DNA of 64,000 nt, taken from positions 40,844,498 through 40,908,497 of the forward strand of contig OX421492.1 in assembly GCA_949126835.1 (NCBI GenBank), given 5' to 3'. Every line of letters begins with the position of its first letter. The first letter of the stretch is position 1. The notes under the pieces are model-generated. The model made no database searches. It worked only from the letters and a program-made list of their open reading frames with translations, and was not told the origin of the DNA. Source of the DNA: Anisus vortex. Taxonomy: Eukaryota > Mollusca > Gastropoda > Planorbidae. Below, piece by piece: positions 33,457 to 44,964 of this stretch. The position numbers and the translations under genes were made by a program.

Positions 33457-35388
33457 AATGGTGTCATGAAGTGGGGATCTGTGCTTGGATGGACCAATGT
33501 AGTTAGTTTCTTTTTGGTTAGGCCTCAGTTGTGTAGATTAGGGTCTCGGTTAGGATAGTTTTGATGGTTTATTTTTGTTTGACTAGGAGTGGTATTTTGT
33601 GGTATAGTTGTTTGGTATATAGGAGTTGGATCTAGGTTTGAGTAGTAGTTCTCTGTGGATTAGGTTGTTGTGAGTAATGCAGGATAGTTGTTAGACCTAG
33701 GTTGGTTGTTGATTTTTGGTATTAGTGTGTTAGGCTTAGTTGTTGTTTTGGCAGTTAGCGTTAGGTAGGAGAGAGACCAACATAGGTAGGGCCGACGGAG
33801 ACGACGGCAGCAGTGGACGTCCTGTGACCATTGGGGCTGTGCAGCTAGCTGTGTGTTGGGCCAGACCCTGGCATTGGGACCTACACTTTGGTCACCAGGG
33901 TCCGGCATCTTGTAGCTGTTTGAGCCTGGAAGCTGGCGGTGTATGCTTGGGCCAGGCCTTGGCGTTGGGACCTCCATATGGGTCACCAGGGTCCTGGGCT
34001 CGGGCGACAGTGACGATGGCTGCTGCCGGAGAGATGCAACTGGGGCAAGTACCACCTTCTTGCTCCACCACCACCATGAGAGGTGTGCCGACCAGGGCCA
34101 CCTGCCTGGTTTCCCTCGGCCAAGGGGGAGCCGTGGATTGTCTGGACGTCCCCTGGAGTGGCCAGTGTAGTGGCCAGTGTAGTGCCGTGTAGTGGCCAGT
34201 GTAGTACCGTGTAGTGCCCTGGAGTGGCCGAAGTGAGAAGTAGTAAGGCCCTGGAGTGGCCAAATAGACATGGTCATGGAGTCAGATGTAGCATAACCAA
34301 AGAAGTGTTTTCATTCAGACGTCAAGAATTTGGATGTGTTTCATGCCTCCCAGCCAAAGCCTACCGGAGAATTGTTGCCTTGTTGTACATTGTTTCATTG
34401 TTTATTTGCTTGTCACGCATGTACATCTAATTACTGCCTTTTTTTATGAACCTTTTTTTTATTTTTAATGTTCATATTTCATATGTAAATAATGCAACCG
34501 TTGTTGTCGACACACCCTTGTTATTGTGTTGACATGTTGTTTTTTTCGTACCGGTAAATTTAAATATTTTTTCAATGCAGTATTTTTATGAACTGTTCAC
34601 GTAGGTAAATGTTTTTTTTGTCTCTCTTGTGGGAGGCGTGCAGTTTTCTAATGGCATTTTAGGTTCTATGTGAAATGTCATGGTTCTTCGTGAACTGGCG
34701 GTGTAGTTCATGTGGGACTAACATTGTTGGTTCTGGGCAAAATAATTTTTTCTTGTCCGCACCAGATGCGGACTGAGGAAACAAAATGTAATAATTTGTA
34801 TGTTTTTTATAGCATGATTTCTTATGTATGTTTTATTGTTCTTTGTGAACTGGCAGTATTGTTCTTGGGGAACGGATGCTGTTCGTTCTTGTCAAAATAA
34901 GATTTTTTTTCTTGTCCACACCAGTTGCGGACTAAGGAAGCAAATGGTTATAATTTACGGTTTGTATGATGTTTTATGATACCCTGATGTCTTATTTTGT
35001 TTATTTTCCGTTTTGATGGTATATAATTATAATTGGCTGCCGGATTGTGTGTGAGATAACATGAGTGAGCGTGTGTGTTATTAATGATACATTCCTTTTC
35101 ACCGAGACTTTTTGTATGTCATTGTGAAGTCGTCAAGGCTCACTTTGTTCATGGTGGTTGCCGCCTATGTTGTATTTGTTCATAAATTGCAGAACAGTGC
35201 CTTCAGTGGCGTCTGCTTATTTACTGACATGTTTTTTTTTGTTGTGTAGACATTCTAGGAATGTCGGGCATAGGGGTGGGTAATCAAGAGTCTGTTGTTG
35301 ATTGGTCTTGTAGCATTTTTGATTAACTATCGCTTGTGTAGTATGTAAGAGTTTTATCGAGGGCGATAAAAAAGTCCGGCGGGAAGTG
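33457..35388 (+). other. Interior of the LTR element, non-coding
   Basis: A GC-rich part (33740-34260) is open in several frames on both strands, but the translations are compositionally biased and overlap each other. It contains an imperfect 75-bp duplication (GGTCACCAGGGTCC at about 33890 and 33980) and a short TGGCCAGTGTAGTG repeat. At 34680-34970 a segment of about 145 bp is duplicated. Each copy carries a hairpin, GTCCGCA-CCAGA-TGCGGAC at about 34757 and a one-mismatch version at about 34914. Confidence 0.6.
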
Positions 35389-36853
35389 TGTAAACTGGTG
35401 ACCAGTTTACGTTGTATTTTTGTTGTTTTTTTACTATACCAGTCTACGGTGTATGATTGTGTTTTTTTGCTATATTTTCCTTGTTAATTACTAAATTCTG
35501 TACCAAAACTTGTCCGTTTTAGGTAAATAACTTTGTTAACGATTATTGTTGGGGAAGATGGTTATTGGTAATTAGTAGGAAAGGTATTGTAGTTTGTATA
35601 TATATATAGTTTAGTTTAATTAGATTGTTTATATATTTAGAGGTCTTCGTTTTACTTATAATATAAAGCACACTTTTAACATTTTTTTAACTAATTATTT
35701 TTGAGCGCCTGGTCACCTTGCCTGGTTCTGATTGGTCTGCTATTTAATCCTATTTGAATCGGATTGGTCAGTAATTCAGTAATAGTTGTCGATTCACCCT
35801 AGAGGGCTATTTAATCCCCTGCTGGTCAGCAGTAAATTCTTTTTGTTGTGTGTGGCCCAGCTTTGCATCTCTTAAGAGTCCCGTAAGTTTTGAGTTTATT
35901 TTATAGTTCTATGAATTTCATTGTTAAAATATGTACGATAAACTGTTCATTGTTGTCTTAATGTTAACAATTTGACAGGATGATTAGTTATTTTGTGGGA
36001 TGGGTAAGATAATATGGGGATTTTCGAAGTACATTAAATGGACAGCGAACATACAAGGAGGCGGCCATTTTTTAATGTGTTTCCGCCATATTGTGTAGAA
36101 TATATTTATTATTGTTGACCTAACGTTTGCTTTTTATATTTATTCTTATTAATTAGGTCGGGTAAAACCTACCTTGTTGGTCTCGTGTTATATGTTGGTT
36201 TTAAATTAGTCTCTGGTTATATGTTGGTTTTTAAGTTAGATGTTAGAAATTGCTAGGTCTCTTGTATATATTTAGTCTCTTGTTTTATTTATTATTTTTA
36301 AGTTAGATGTTAGAAATTGCTAGGTCTCTTGTATATATTTTCTTAGTTAGATATTAGATAGTGTGTTAAGTGATGAGAGGATTTGAATTATGATTTTGTA
36401 GTAGGCGAGTTAAGAGTTGGTAGGGATTGTGATTTATTTAGTTAGAAATGGCGCTGGTAGACGATGGATTTATTTAGTTGTTGTTGATAGTGATGGTTAG
36501 GGCTTATATTTTGAATAAACTTGTGTATTATGAAAAATTTATTTGTTCTATTGATAGTTAGTTACATTGTTGTAGTGTACGCTGTTTATGTTTGTTTATT
36601 TGTAGTTGGTCGTTGTGTGTTTAGTTTAGTAGTATTTAGTATAGTTAGCTAGTAATAGTAGTCTTTAGTATTGGTTCATCCAGGTAGCTATTCCTACCTG
36701 CCTACCACAATATAGGTATGCACAGATATACCCGTCCCCTCCCCTTGTATATAAATGTAAATAGATGTATATTAATTTAATTGTGTGTTATATAATTCAA
36801 TAACACACACACCTACCTGTTAAACTTACACTCAGTTAATTCCCCCCCTTACA
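35389..36853 (+). repeat. 3' long terminal repeat, 1465 bp
   Basis: Same length and apparently identical sequence to 31992-33456, with TGTAAACTGG and CTTACA ends. Confidence 0.95.
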
Positions 36854-36869
36854 TAAATAAAGGCTAAAA

Positions 36870-37130
36870 GATTTTCTCAACATTAATGTATGTTTTAAAT
36901 TCGTTATATTTTTTCATAATGTTAAGTACTGGGTAATTGCAAGGTTCATAACTAGTGAATGTTTACAACTGACAAACCTAGAAACACTGGAGTTGATAAG
37001 GGCAAAAAGTAAAGTAGTAATAATATATAAGGCATTAAATTCTAACTTAGAAATACAACTAAATATTATTCTGTTGCTTTGCTGTAATAAACATAAGGAG
37101 ATTGCTAAATACAAATTCTTTGAGTATACA
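36870..37130 (-). repeat. Interspersed repeat copy A
   Basis: On the minus strand this reads ...TTAGAATTTAATGCCTTATA, TATTATTACTACTTTACTTT and CCAGTGTTTCTAGGTTT. It aligns with the plus strand at 59540-59770. The shared translation pattern (KLE..AL.IITTLLF...SSVSRF) shows common descent, not necessarily coding use. Family unknown. Confidence 0.6.
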
Positions 37131-37564
37131 TAACGCTGTGTTATTTTTTTTTAACATAATTAAATAAGTGATATATTTTAAAAAATAAATAATCAACACA
37201 AAATATAAAAAACAAAAAAAAATTTAGAAAATTTTTTTTACTTGGTAGATGTTTAATGAAATGTGTTTCAAATGGTTTTATTGCATAATGGACAAATTAC
37301 ATGAAATTAAACAAGTGATAAATGGGTAAGTTTGTGATATCAAATGTCTCAGAAATATATACCATTTAACTCTATGACAGTTTAGAGTAACAAAAATATA
37401 ACAACAACGTATAACCCTATTACGTTGTGAAAAATAGGATTTTAATAGCACAAAATACATTACTGAACATATAAAATGATATATTATATATCACATTTGT
37501 TGCAGATAATGTAAAAAAAATAATATTAAAGTCTATACAAAATGTGTACGACCTAAACTTATAA

Positions 37565-37999
37565 CAACATAGTGGACAATATCAGGAAAATATATTAACA
37601 AAGTGGACAATATCAGGTAAATATATGAACATAGTGGACAATATCAGGTAAATATATCAACATAGTGGACAATATCAGGTAAATATATCAACATAGTGGA
37701 CAATATCAGGTAAATATATCAACATAGTGGACAATATCAGGTAAATATATGAACATAGTGGACAATATCAGGTAAATATATCAACATAGTGGACAATATC
37801 AGGAAAATATATGAACAAAGTGGACAATATCAGGTAAATATATGAACAAAGTGGACAATATCAGGTAAATATATCAACATAGTGGACAATATCAGGAAAA
37901 TATATGAACAAAGTGGACAATATCAAGTAAATATATCAACATAGTGGACAATATCAGGTAAATATATCAACATAGTGAACAATATCAGGTAAATATATG
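37565..37999 (+). repeat. 31-bp minisatellite, 14 copies
   Basis: Unit AACATAGTGGACAATATCAG plus GTAAATATATC, 31 bp, with few substitutions (A/G in CAGGA or CAGGT, last base C, G or T). Confidence 0.95.
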
Positions 38000-38102
38000 A
38001 AGAAGTTCAATAGATCCAAATAAAGGACAATGCAGTTTAATGTATGAAAAAGATCATAGGCTATAAATTTAACTAGAATCAAATATTGCTCATGTAATTT
38101 AG

Positions 38103-38220
38103 CCAGCTAGCCAAAGCTGTTGTCCAGGGTGTGGCACGAGGAGCCATACATGAGCCAGGCAGTGAGATTTGGAACTCAATGGAATCTGAATATCGTAAAA
38201 GATATGGCTTTCAGAGACCA
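38103..38220 (+). CDS. Candidate internal exon, unassigned protein
   Basis: The segment is open for 39 codons between a TTTAG acceptor and a GTAAAT donor. It encodes QLAKAVVQGVARG, then HEPGSEIWNSMESEYRKRYG and FQRP. The composition is that of a real protein, not of AT-rich noise, and the other frames have stops. It starts in phase 2 and ends in phase 0. I do not recognise the family and found no partner exons nearby, so it may also be a stray copy of an exon. Confidence 0.4.
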
Positions 38221-38750
38221 GTAAATACAATTCCTTTTCCCACTACCTAACATCCCAGTTAGTACTAATAGAACTACAGTAGAACCTTTAGGCTATAACT
38301 AAAAACTTATTAAAATTTAATTAATGAAGAAAATAAGTTAAGAGCTGTTGAATTAAATGTAGTCTTGCATGTATATTTTAATTACTCATAAATTCTAAAA
38401 ACTAAAAATATGTATATAGAGTTATAATAGTAATAGCTTTATTTAAATATTAAAATTTTAAATTAAAACAATTTTCAAATTAGAATTAGTCTGATTCAAT
38501 AGTCATTTTGATTTAGCCAGAGCAGTAAAAATGTAATAGTGTTCTTATATATTTTTAACTAGGATTATGTGATCAACATTCTTAGATATTTAATTTGGGT
38601 AATTAAAATTTAATGTTTAATTAATATATATGTTTTTTAGCAAATGAAAACTTAGGTTCTACTGCATGTTCGTAAAAACATTCAGAGAAAATATACTATT
38701 TATGTGCGACTATACTATTCACCTACCACTATTATTCAGTTCATCTAAAG

Positions 38751-39526
38751 CATAGGTTCTCACCGGGGGCGATATCGCCCCCCAGGGGGCGATGAGAAGC
38801 TTTAGGGGGGCGATAACATTCCCGGGGGCGATTGGGGGGCGATGAAGGGCAAGTGGGCGGTACATACGTACCTGCTATAATTTCAACAACTCAGCTATTT
38901 GAATCGATTAGTTTTTGGATGAAATATGATGTAAACGCAAGTGCTACTAAATAATAGTAAATATCTGATATCCCCCAACAGTAGGCATACATATTATTGA
39001 ACAAAAAAGAATCGCAATGACTTTTCGATGAAGTAGGGGTTAGTTATGGTTAGTACTTGGCAAATATGTTATGCGGCCGTCTCGTCTTATGGTTGGTTCA
39101 CCGGACTGTCGCCTTATCATCGGCTAATATTACAAATTATACTCGTTTTACCGAGATGTCTTTTAATGCGTTTGAATTCTTTGTAAAGAGGTAACCACAA
39201 TAGATGAGCGGTATAGATACGTAGTAATTATACAAACTGGGTAGTTATTAAAATGCTTGAAAATATTCATATAAATTCTTTAGTCATATAATATTTATAC
39301 AATTTTCAAATAATTTTTACAGTTCTATCATATTATTTCAAAGTTATAAATGCAAGCCATTTAATTTTGTATAAAAGAAAAACAAATTGAAATATTACCT
39401 CAAATGAAAAGGGTTTATTATCTCCCTTTAATTGACAAATATTTCCGCTAAAATTCAGTTGGGGGGCGGTGAGCGGAAAAAAAATGTAAAAGGGGGCGGT
39501 GAGCCGAAAAAGGTTGAGAACCTATG
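38751..39526. mobile_element. hAT MITE with perfect 8-bp target duplication
   Basis: Ends CATAGGTTCTCA(C)CGGGGG and, reverse-complemented, CATAGGTTCTCAACC. Target duplication ATCTAAAG at 38743-38750 and 39527-39534. Next to both ends lie GGGGGCGAT or GGGGGCGGT tracts. It is 776 bp and contains no transposase. A weak tRNA-like string near 39090 (GGTTCACCGGACTG) has no B box. Confidence 0.9.
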
Positions 39527-39824
39527 ATCTAAAGCTATAATTTGTCTACCTACGACTTATAGATTTTAGTAGTATTAGTAGAAAATATTACTTCAAAATA
39601 TAACAAGCGGATAACTAACATGACTAAAAACGACCGTAGACCATACATTAATATCACATATCTATATAGCTAGTGGGAAACAAAGAACAAGCTAATTACT
39701 AACAAAAACAAGCATTAAGTATACCTATACAGCTGCCATGAAAATTAATAATCCTATATAAAATAAAGTAATGACAATATAGAGGCAGAACTTAACAATA
39801 CACTCACAGAAACATAAACCATAT

Positions 39825-40850
39825 AGGAGAAAAGTAATATTAAAACACATAGAGAAGAAAAGTAATATTAAAATACATGGAGAAAAGTAATATTAAAACA
39901 TGTAGGACAAAAGTAATATTAAGACCCATAAAGAAGAAAAGTAATATATAAAAACACATAAAAAAGAAAATAATTTACTAAAACACATGTTGGAGAAAAA
40001 AATTAATACACATGTAGGAGAAATGTAATTTTAAAACACATGGAGAAATATGATTTTAAAACCCATATAGAAGAAAATTAAAATACATGTAGGAGAAAAG
40101 TAATATTACAATCCATAAAGAAGAAAAGTAATATTAAAACACATGGAGAAAAGTAATAAAACACATGTAGGAGAAAAGTAATATTAAAACCTATATAGAA
40201 GAAAAGTAATATTAAAATACATGGAGAAAAGATATATTAAAACACTTGTAGGAGAAGAGTAATATTAAAACACATGTAGGAGAAAAGTAGGCCTAATATT
40301 AAAACCCATATAGAAGAATATTAATATTAAAACACATGTAGGAGAAAAGTAATATTAAAACCCATATAGAAGAATATTAATATTAAAACACATGTAGGAG
40401 AAAAAGAATATTAAAACACATATAGAAGATTAATATTAAAACACATTTTGTAGACAAGTAATATTAAAACCCGTAAAGAAGAAAAGTAATATTAAAACAC
40501 CTGAAGGAGAAAAAAAAATTAAGACCCATAGAGAAGATAACTAATATTAAAACATATGTAGGAGAAAAATAATATTAAAACCCATATAGAGGATAACCAA
40601 TATCAAAACACATGTATGAGAAAAGTAATATTAAAACACATGTGGTAGACAAGTAATATTAAAACCCATAAAGAAGAAAAGTAATATTATAAAACATGTA
40701 GGAGAAAAAGTAATATTAAAACCCATATAGCATAAAAGTAATATTACAAAACATGTAGGAGAAAAGTAATATTAAAACATGTAGGGCCTATAGGAGAAAA
40801 GTAATATTAAAACCCATATAGAATTAAAGCAATATTAAAACACAAGTAAC
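39825..40850 (+). repeat. Degenerate dimeric minisatellite
   Basis: Units of about 28-32 bp alternate between an ACACATGTAGGAGAAAAGTA form and a CCCATATAGAAGAAAAGTAA form, each followed by TATTAAAA. About 33 units are present with indels. Copies near 40290 and 40780 carry an inserted GGCCTA string. Confidence 0.9.
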
Positions 40851-40864
40851 AGTAAAAATCTAGG

Positions 40865-41690
40865 GTTACCTTTTTATGAACCTATAGGCACTTTCTGTAT
40901 TTAAAAACATTCCAAAGAATAAACATTACTTATAACTGCATGAAATATTTTAATTAGATCTATTGCTAAAAAGATCTATTATAAATACATGAAATATTTT
41001 AATTAACTCTTAAATAAGTGTAGGGCGACTGACTACATGAAACATTTTAATTAACTCTTAAATAAGTGTAGGGCAACTGACTATAATATTTATTTAAACA
41101 GCTTGTAATAACATTGAAATAACATGAAAAACTCAACATACCTTTTATATCCAAAATTTAGCTTCTAATTGTACCTTTAGTTGTTTTCTTGCATTACCTC
41201 CTTTGTTTCTTGACTTGTACTCAGGGTTATCTTCTATATAACCTAAAGGCATTTTCTACAAAATAAAACTGTCGAAAGAATAAACATCATTGTTATAACT
41301 GCATGAAATATTTTAATTATTGCTTATAAATACATGAAATATTTTAATAAACTCTTAAATAAGTGTAAGGCAACTGACTACATGAAATATTTTAATTAAA
41401 TCTTAAATAGGCCTAAGTGTAAGGCGACTGACTACATGAAATAAATGAAAAATTTTAATGAACTCTTAACTTAAATAAATGTAGAGCGACTGACTACATG
41501 AAACATTTTAATTAACTCTTAAATAAGTGTAGGGCGACTGACTATAATTTTTATTTAAACAGCTAGTAATAATATTGAAATAAGATGAAAAACTCAACAT
41601 ACCTTTTATATCCAAAATTTAGCTTCTAATTGTACCTTTAGTAGCTTTCTTGTATTTCTTCTCTTTGTTTCTTGACTTGTAGGCTTCGTT
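40865..41690. repeat. Tandem duplication of a ~430-bp block containing 48-bp repeats
   Basis: Three related blocks start near 40870, 41240 and 41440. They share ATAACTGCATGAAATATTTT, AAATAAGTGTAGGGCGACTG (about 48-bp period) and TACCTTTTATATCCAAAATT plus TAGCTTCTAATTGTACC (about 41135 and 41600). On the minus strand the middle copy shows a T-rich tract ending TAG, then an open stretch starting MPLGYIEDNPEYKSRNK. This could be a small exon but has no known relative. Confidence 0.65.
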
Positions 41691-41785
41691 GGCTTATGTT
41701 CCGCGGTGCTATAGCCTAGACTTGACAAAACACCTAGATTCTGGACTAGAAACTATCTGCACAATTCTTTAAAAAATGCATACAT

Positions 41786-41886
41786 TTTCCATCATCATCA
41801 TCTGTCCTTTGGGTTCCTTGTGGAACATAGGGCCTTTGTCAAAGCACGCCACTCTTCACGGTCTCTTGCTAGTCGCTACATTTTCC
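41786..41886 (-). mobile_element. LINE ORF2 3' end fragment
   Basis: The minus strand encodes RLARDREEWRALTKAL and CSTRNPKDR followed by stops. It aligns with the copy at 20413-20510 and belongs to the same jockey/CR1-like family. Confidence 0.75.
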
Positions 41887-42384
41887 ATGGCGAAAAGTAA
41901 TAATATCCATACAGCAGCAATATATATTAGTATTGTTAGTATTATTAGTGATAAGCATGACAGTAATATGCAATCAATAGAGGAACACAATAAGAATACA
42001 ACACCAGAAATAAAGAGTAATACCCATACATTGGCGGAACATAATATTAATACTTCACCGGCTGTAGTATAACACGTGTAGGCCTACATCGGTGTAATAT
42101 CAGTAATATAATATAGCGGCGGTATGTAATAGCAATCTCATACATCAGTTAAATTTTATAATTTTTTAATATTATAGGCCTATAGGCATGACATAATGAT
42201 AATAATACAAAGACGGAACACAAGTTAAACCGCAAATTGGCGGAAATAATTATAAAATACACATTTCATAAATCGAGCATTATAAAAAATACACGTAGGC
42301 AACATAGGTGACATTAAAATGTGTACATAAGAAAATAATAAATTATGACACAAAAATATATATTATATGTCAACGCCTTAATAA
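41887..42384. other. Spacer, nothing assigned
   Basis: AT-rich DNA between two LINE fragments, with TAGGCCTA motifs at about 42079 and 42176. No element or exon seen. Confidence 0.4.
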
Positions 42385-42867
42385 AAGCATTTCATCTCAG
42401 GTGTCTCAGACGCAATTTTAGATATAAGATGGCAGGACAGGGTTTTAAACGCAGAGGTCCTACGAAGAGCAGGGTGTCAAGACATCCGTATTACTCTCAG
42501 TAACAGACGTCTCAGCTGGCTAGGTCATGTACGCCGAATGCCACAGGGTCGACTTCCACAGGACATTCTATATGGAACGTTAGCTAAGGGACGTCCAAAA
42601 CTGAGATTTGCGGATATGAAACATCTCCAGATTGACCCAAACAGTTGGGAGATCATGGCGCAAGATAGGCCCACTTGGAGAGCAGGAATGAAAGAAGGTT
42701 CAAGGCTTGCGGGAGAGGAGCACGCCAGGAAAAAGACGGTGGTGAAAAATGTGGTCCCCTCCACTACCTTCATCTGCAGCAAGTGTGACCGTGTCTGTAC
42801 ATCCATGATTGGCCTCTTTAGCCACACGAAGGCCTGCAAGGGAAATGGATCGTCTCTGGAGACGTAA
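42385..42867 (+). pseudogene. 5'-truncated LINE ORF2 C-terminus with zinc knuckle
   Basis: One frame is open for about 160 codons to a stop at 42865-42867. It reads DIRWQDRVLNAEVLRRAG, RRLSWLGHVRRMPQGRLP, a GRPKLRF motif, NSWEIMAQDRPTWR and a terminal CSKCDRVCTSMIGLFSHTKA zinc-finger-like segment. This is the typical end of an endonuclease/reverse-transcriptase LINE ORF2 (RVTN.EVL.RA, L.W.GHV.RM, GRP.LRF.D, C..C...C.S..GL.SH). No stop interrupts the retained part, so the insertion is fairly young. The polymerase domain is absent. Confidence 0.85.
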
Positions 42868-43553
42868 AATGCCGACGAATAAAAGCATTTACAAATTTTT
42901 TTAAAAACTATTTAGACTATTACAATTCCAAAAACTAAACTAAATACATAGGCCTATGTAGAAATCAAACTTTAAAGACAGGAAAAAAATACAGTTCTCT
43001 TTCATTCAAGATATTTTGATTTTTATATTTTAGGCTTTTTTTAATGCACTTTTACTTCTGTGCTTCCTTTATCGCTATATATTGACTACGGCGCAATCTT
43101 GGTTTGGTTAGTAGCTGTAAGGACAAACCAGTTTTTAGCTTTGCTTTGATAAATAGTTTTAAAATGTGATGAAGTCCAGAGATTATGACATTTAGTTGAA
43201 CAATCTGATAAAATTAGGTTGATACTTCTACACAATTTCTCTTGATAGATGTGACATAGTTCATTCATTGATATATGTAATGAAGTGCTTTTTGATAGGT
43301 AGTAAACTGCAGTCCAGAATTTATGAAGCTCAATAATAATAAAATAATTGTTATAAACACTTGTTAAGAATTTTGTATTTAACATAATTTAAGTAAAATT
43401 GTGTTCAATTTTATGTGTTAATAATATATTTATTAATAACAACTGTGATTAAATAGATATTTGATAACGACTTGTATAGATAAATTAAACATGAGGTGTA
43501 ATGTCCTCGTTAATTTACCGTTAAATTAATTATAACAATTTTCAAATTAAAAA

Positions 43554-44834
43554 ATGTCAGCTACGCAAGAACAAAGAATAGTACAGTCTTGCAAACACAC
43601 GCAGGTGGAATTAGTCGTCCTTCATCGTAACATTTTAGTGCACTTACTGGCAGTCATACGTTTTATTACACAAGATAATCTTATTTTTTCTGCAGCCTTC
43701 CCAAATCATGTTGGGAGACAACTCGGTTTGAAGTAGGGCTGTTAGAACCGGTTTGTTTTCAAAACCGGTTTTCGGTTCTATAAAACCGGTTTAAAACCGG
43801 ATTTTGATTCCCCCCCCCCCCCCCCCCGCAATGTCACAAGGAAAAGACAAATGTGCGTAGTTTTGTAGGTGTATTTGAAAAATAGTTCAAACTTCTTAAG
43901 TGTTTGCATAGCATTCTAGAGGTTGATTTGTGTGAATACATTAGGATTTTGTACACTTTACCATAACATTCTTTAGAACTAAAAAAAATATGGGCTGATT
44001 GATTAAAACCGATAATAGCTTTCAATAGTGATAATTTGTGCACCGTAGCAGCACCGTGGACTTAGACTTGTGAAATAATGTATTGAATAGGATCACGTAG
44101 CACCAATCATAAGCCAAGAGAATGTGTATTTAATGCTGCCGTTAATAATAAAGCACAGACGCTGTGTCTAGCCGAATTGTTCAAGGTCAAAGGACAAAAC
44201 TAATTTGCGTCTCTCCAATCTCCATTGCGTACATCAAAGAGTCGTCGTCGGCATCCATCCGTCTCGAGAGATCATGGTGTAGCTTCATGGGTGAGGTATC
44301 CAACTGCAGCGCCGAGAAAGGCTGTGTAGACCAACCCGGGAGGAACAATCCCTGGCGCACTTGAGGCACATCAAAGAGTAGCGCACATCTAAAAGATGAG
44401 CCGACATTTGGTTTGATGTTTTTATCGCAAGCCATAGTTGGTATTTGGAGGAAAAAAAAAGAAACACAATATCTAAGACTAAATAGTGTTAGCAAGGCAT
44501 TTCATGAATTGTTTTGCGTGAATCCAACATTATTTTTTTTTTTATTTTCCATCAGAACCAATTTAAAAAAATAATAAAGGGTGTGCTACTTGAAGTAATG
44601 ACTACCTTCCAACCAAGAAACCGAAATCCGGTTTTAAAAATCAAAACAGGTTTTCAGATTCAAAACCGGAATCCGGTATGCCGGTTTTCGTTTAACATCC
44701 CTAGTTTGAAGCAATGTTCTCGTTCTCATTGCAAGTGGTGCCCAAAGAAAGGCTTCTCAAGGCATCTAGCAAGAATTCATATATTGAATTCCTTTAGCAA
44801 TAGTTGTCCAGAGGGTGAAGAGTCAGAACAGTGA
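43554..44834 (+). pseudogene. Open reading frame interrupted by a hAT element
   Basis: Codons are open from the ATG at 43554 to 43733. The stop that follows (TAG, 43734-43736) is the first three bases of a transposon. Removing the 970-bp element and one 8-bp duplication (978 bp, a multiple of three) joins this frame to 44712-44834, giving about 100 codons. The right part contains CSRSHCKWCPKKGFSRHLAR, rich in Cys and His. I do not recognise the family. It may be a host exon or part of an older mobile element. Confidence 0.4.
43734..44703. mobile_element. hAT-type element, 970 bp, perfect 8-bp duplication
   Basis: Ends TAGGGCTGTTAGAACCGG and, reverse-complemented, CTAGGGATGTTAAACG. Target duplication GTTTGAAG at 43726-43733 and 44704-44711. 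Both subterminal regions are full of AACCGG and CCGGTT. An 18-base C run lies at 43810-43827. The central GC-richer part (44160-44420) is open on the minus strand for 102 codons with no known family. Confidence 0.85.
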
Positions 44835-44964
44835 CGTGTGGAGGGTCTTATCATGCACCATGTCTGACCCAACCACCGTGACCACTTTTGACCTTAAGTT
44901 GTTTGCATGATGTGGACAGTTGTATGATTCAGCACCAGGGCATTGAACATCTTGTCTTACCAAC

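Larger units (their letters stand above)
31992..36853 (+). mobile_element. Recent non-autonomous LTR retrotransposon
   Basis: Two 1465-bp LTRs flank a 1932-bp interior. The target duplication is TAAA (31988-31991 and 36854-36857); because of an A at the right end it could also be read as the 5-bp ATAAA. Two bases after the 5' LTR the sequence TGGTGTCATGAAGTGGGG (33459-33476) matches the complement of the tRNA-Leu 3' end apart from one inserted T, so it is a good primer-binding site. A short purine stretch (GGCGGGAAGTG) precedes the 3' LTR. The interior has no gag, protease, reverse transcriptase or integrase. It must rely on proteins from a related element. Confidence 0.95.

Noticed and set aside
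33660..34277. Overlapping open frames of 75-205 codons on both strands inside the LTR element
   Set aside because: They are mutual shadows in a GC-rich, internally repeated stretch, with biased composition and no gag, protease, reverse transcriptase or integrase motif.
39080..39115. tRNA-like string inside the hAT MITE
   Set aside because: Only an A-box-like part is present; there is no B box or stem pairing.
42525..42888. Minus-strand frames of 62-104 codons
   Set aside because: They are shadows of the plus-strand LINE ORF2 C-terminus.
43086..43385. 99-codon minus-strand frame
   Set aside because: No recognisable motif, no splice signals worth trusting and no paralogue in the window. Chance cannot be excluded.
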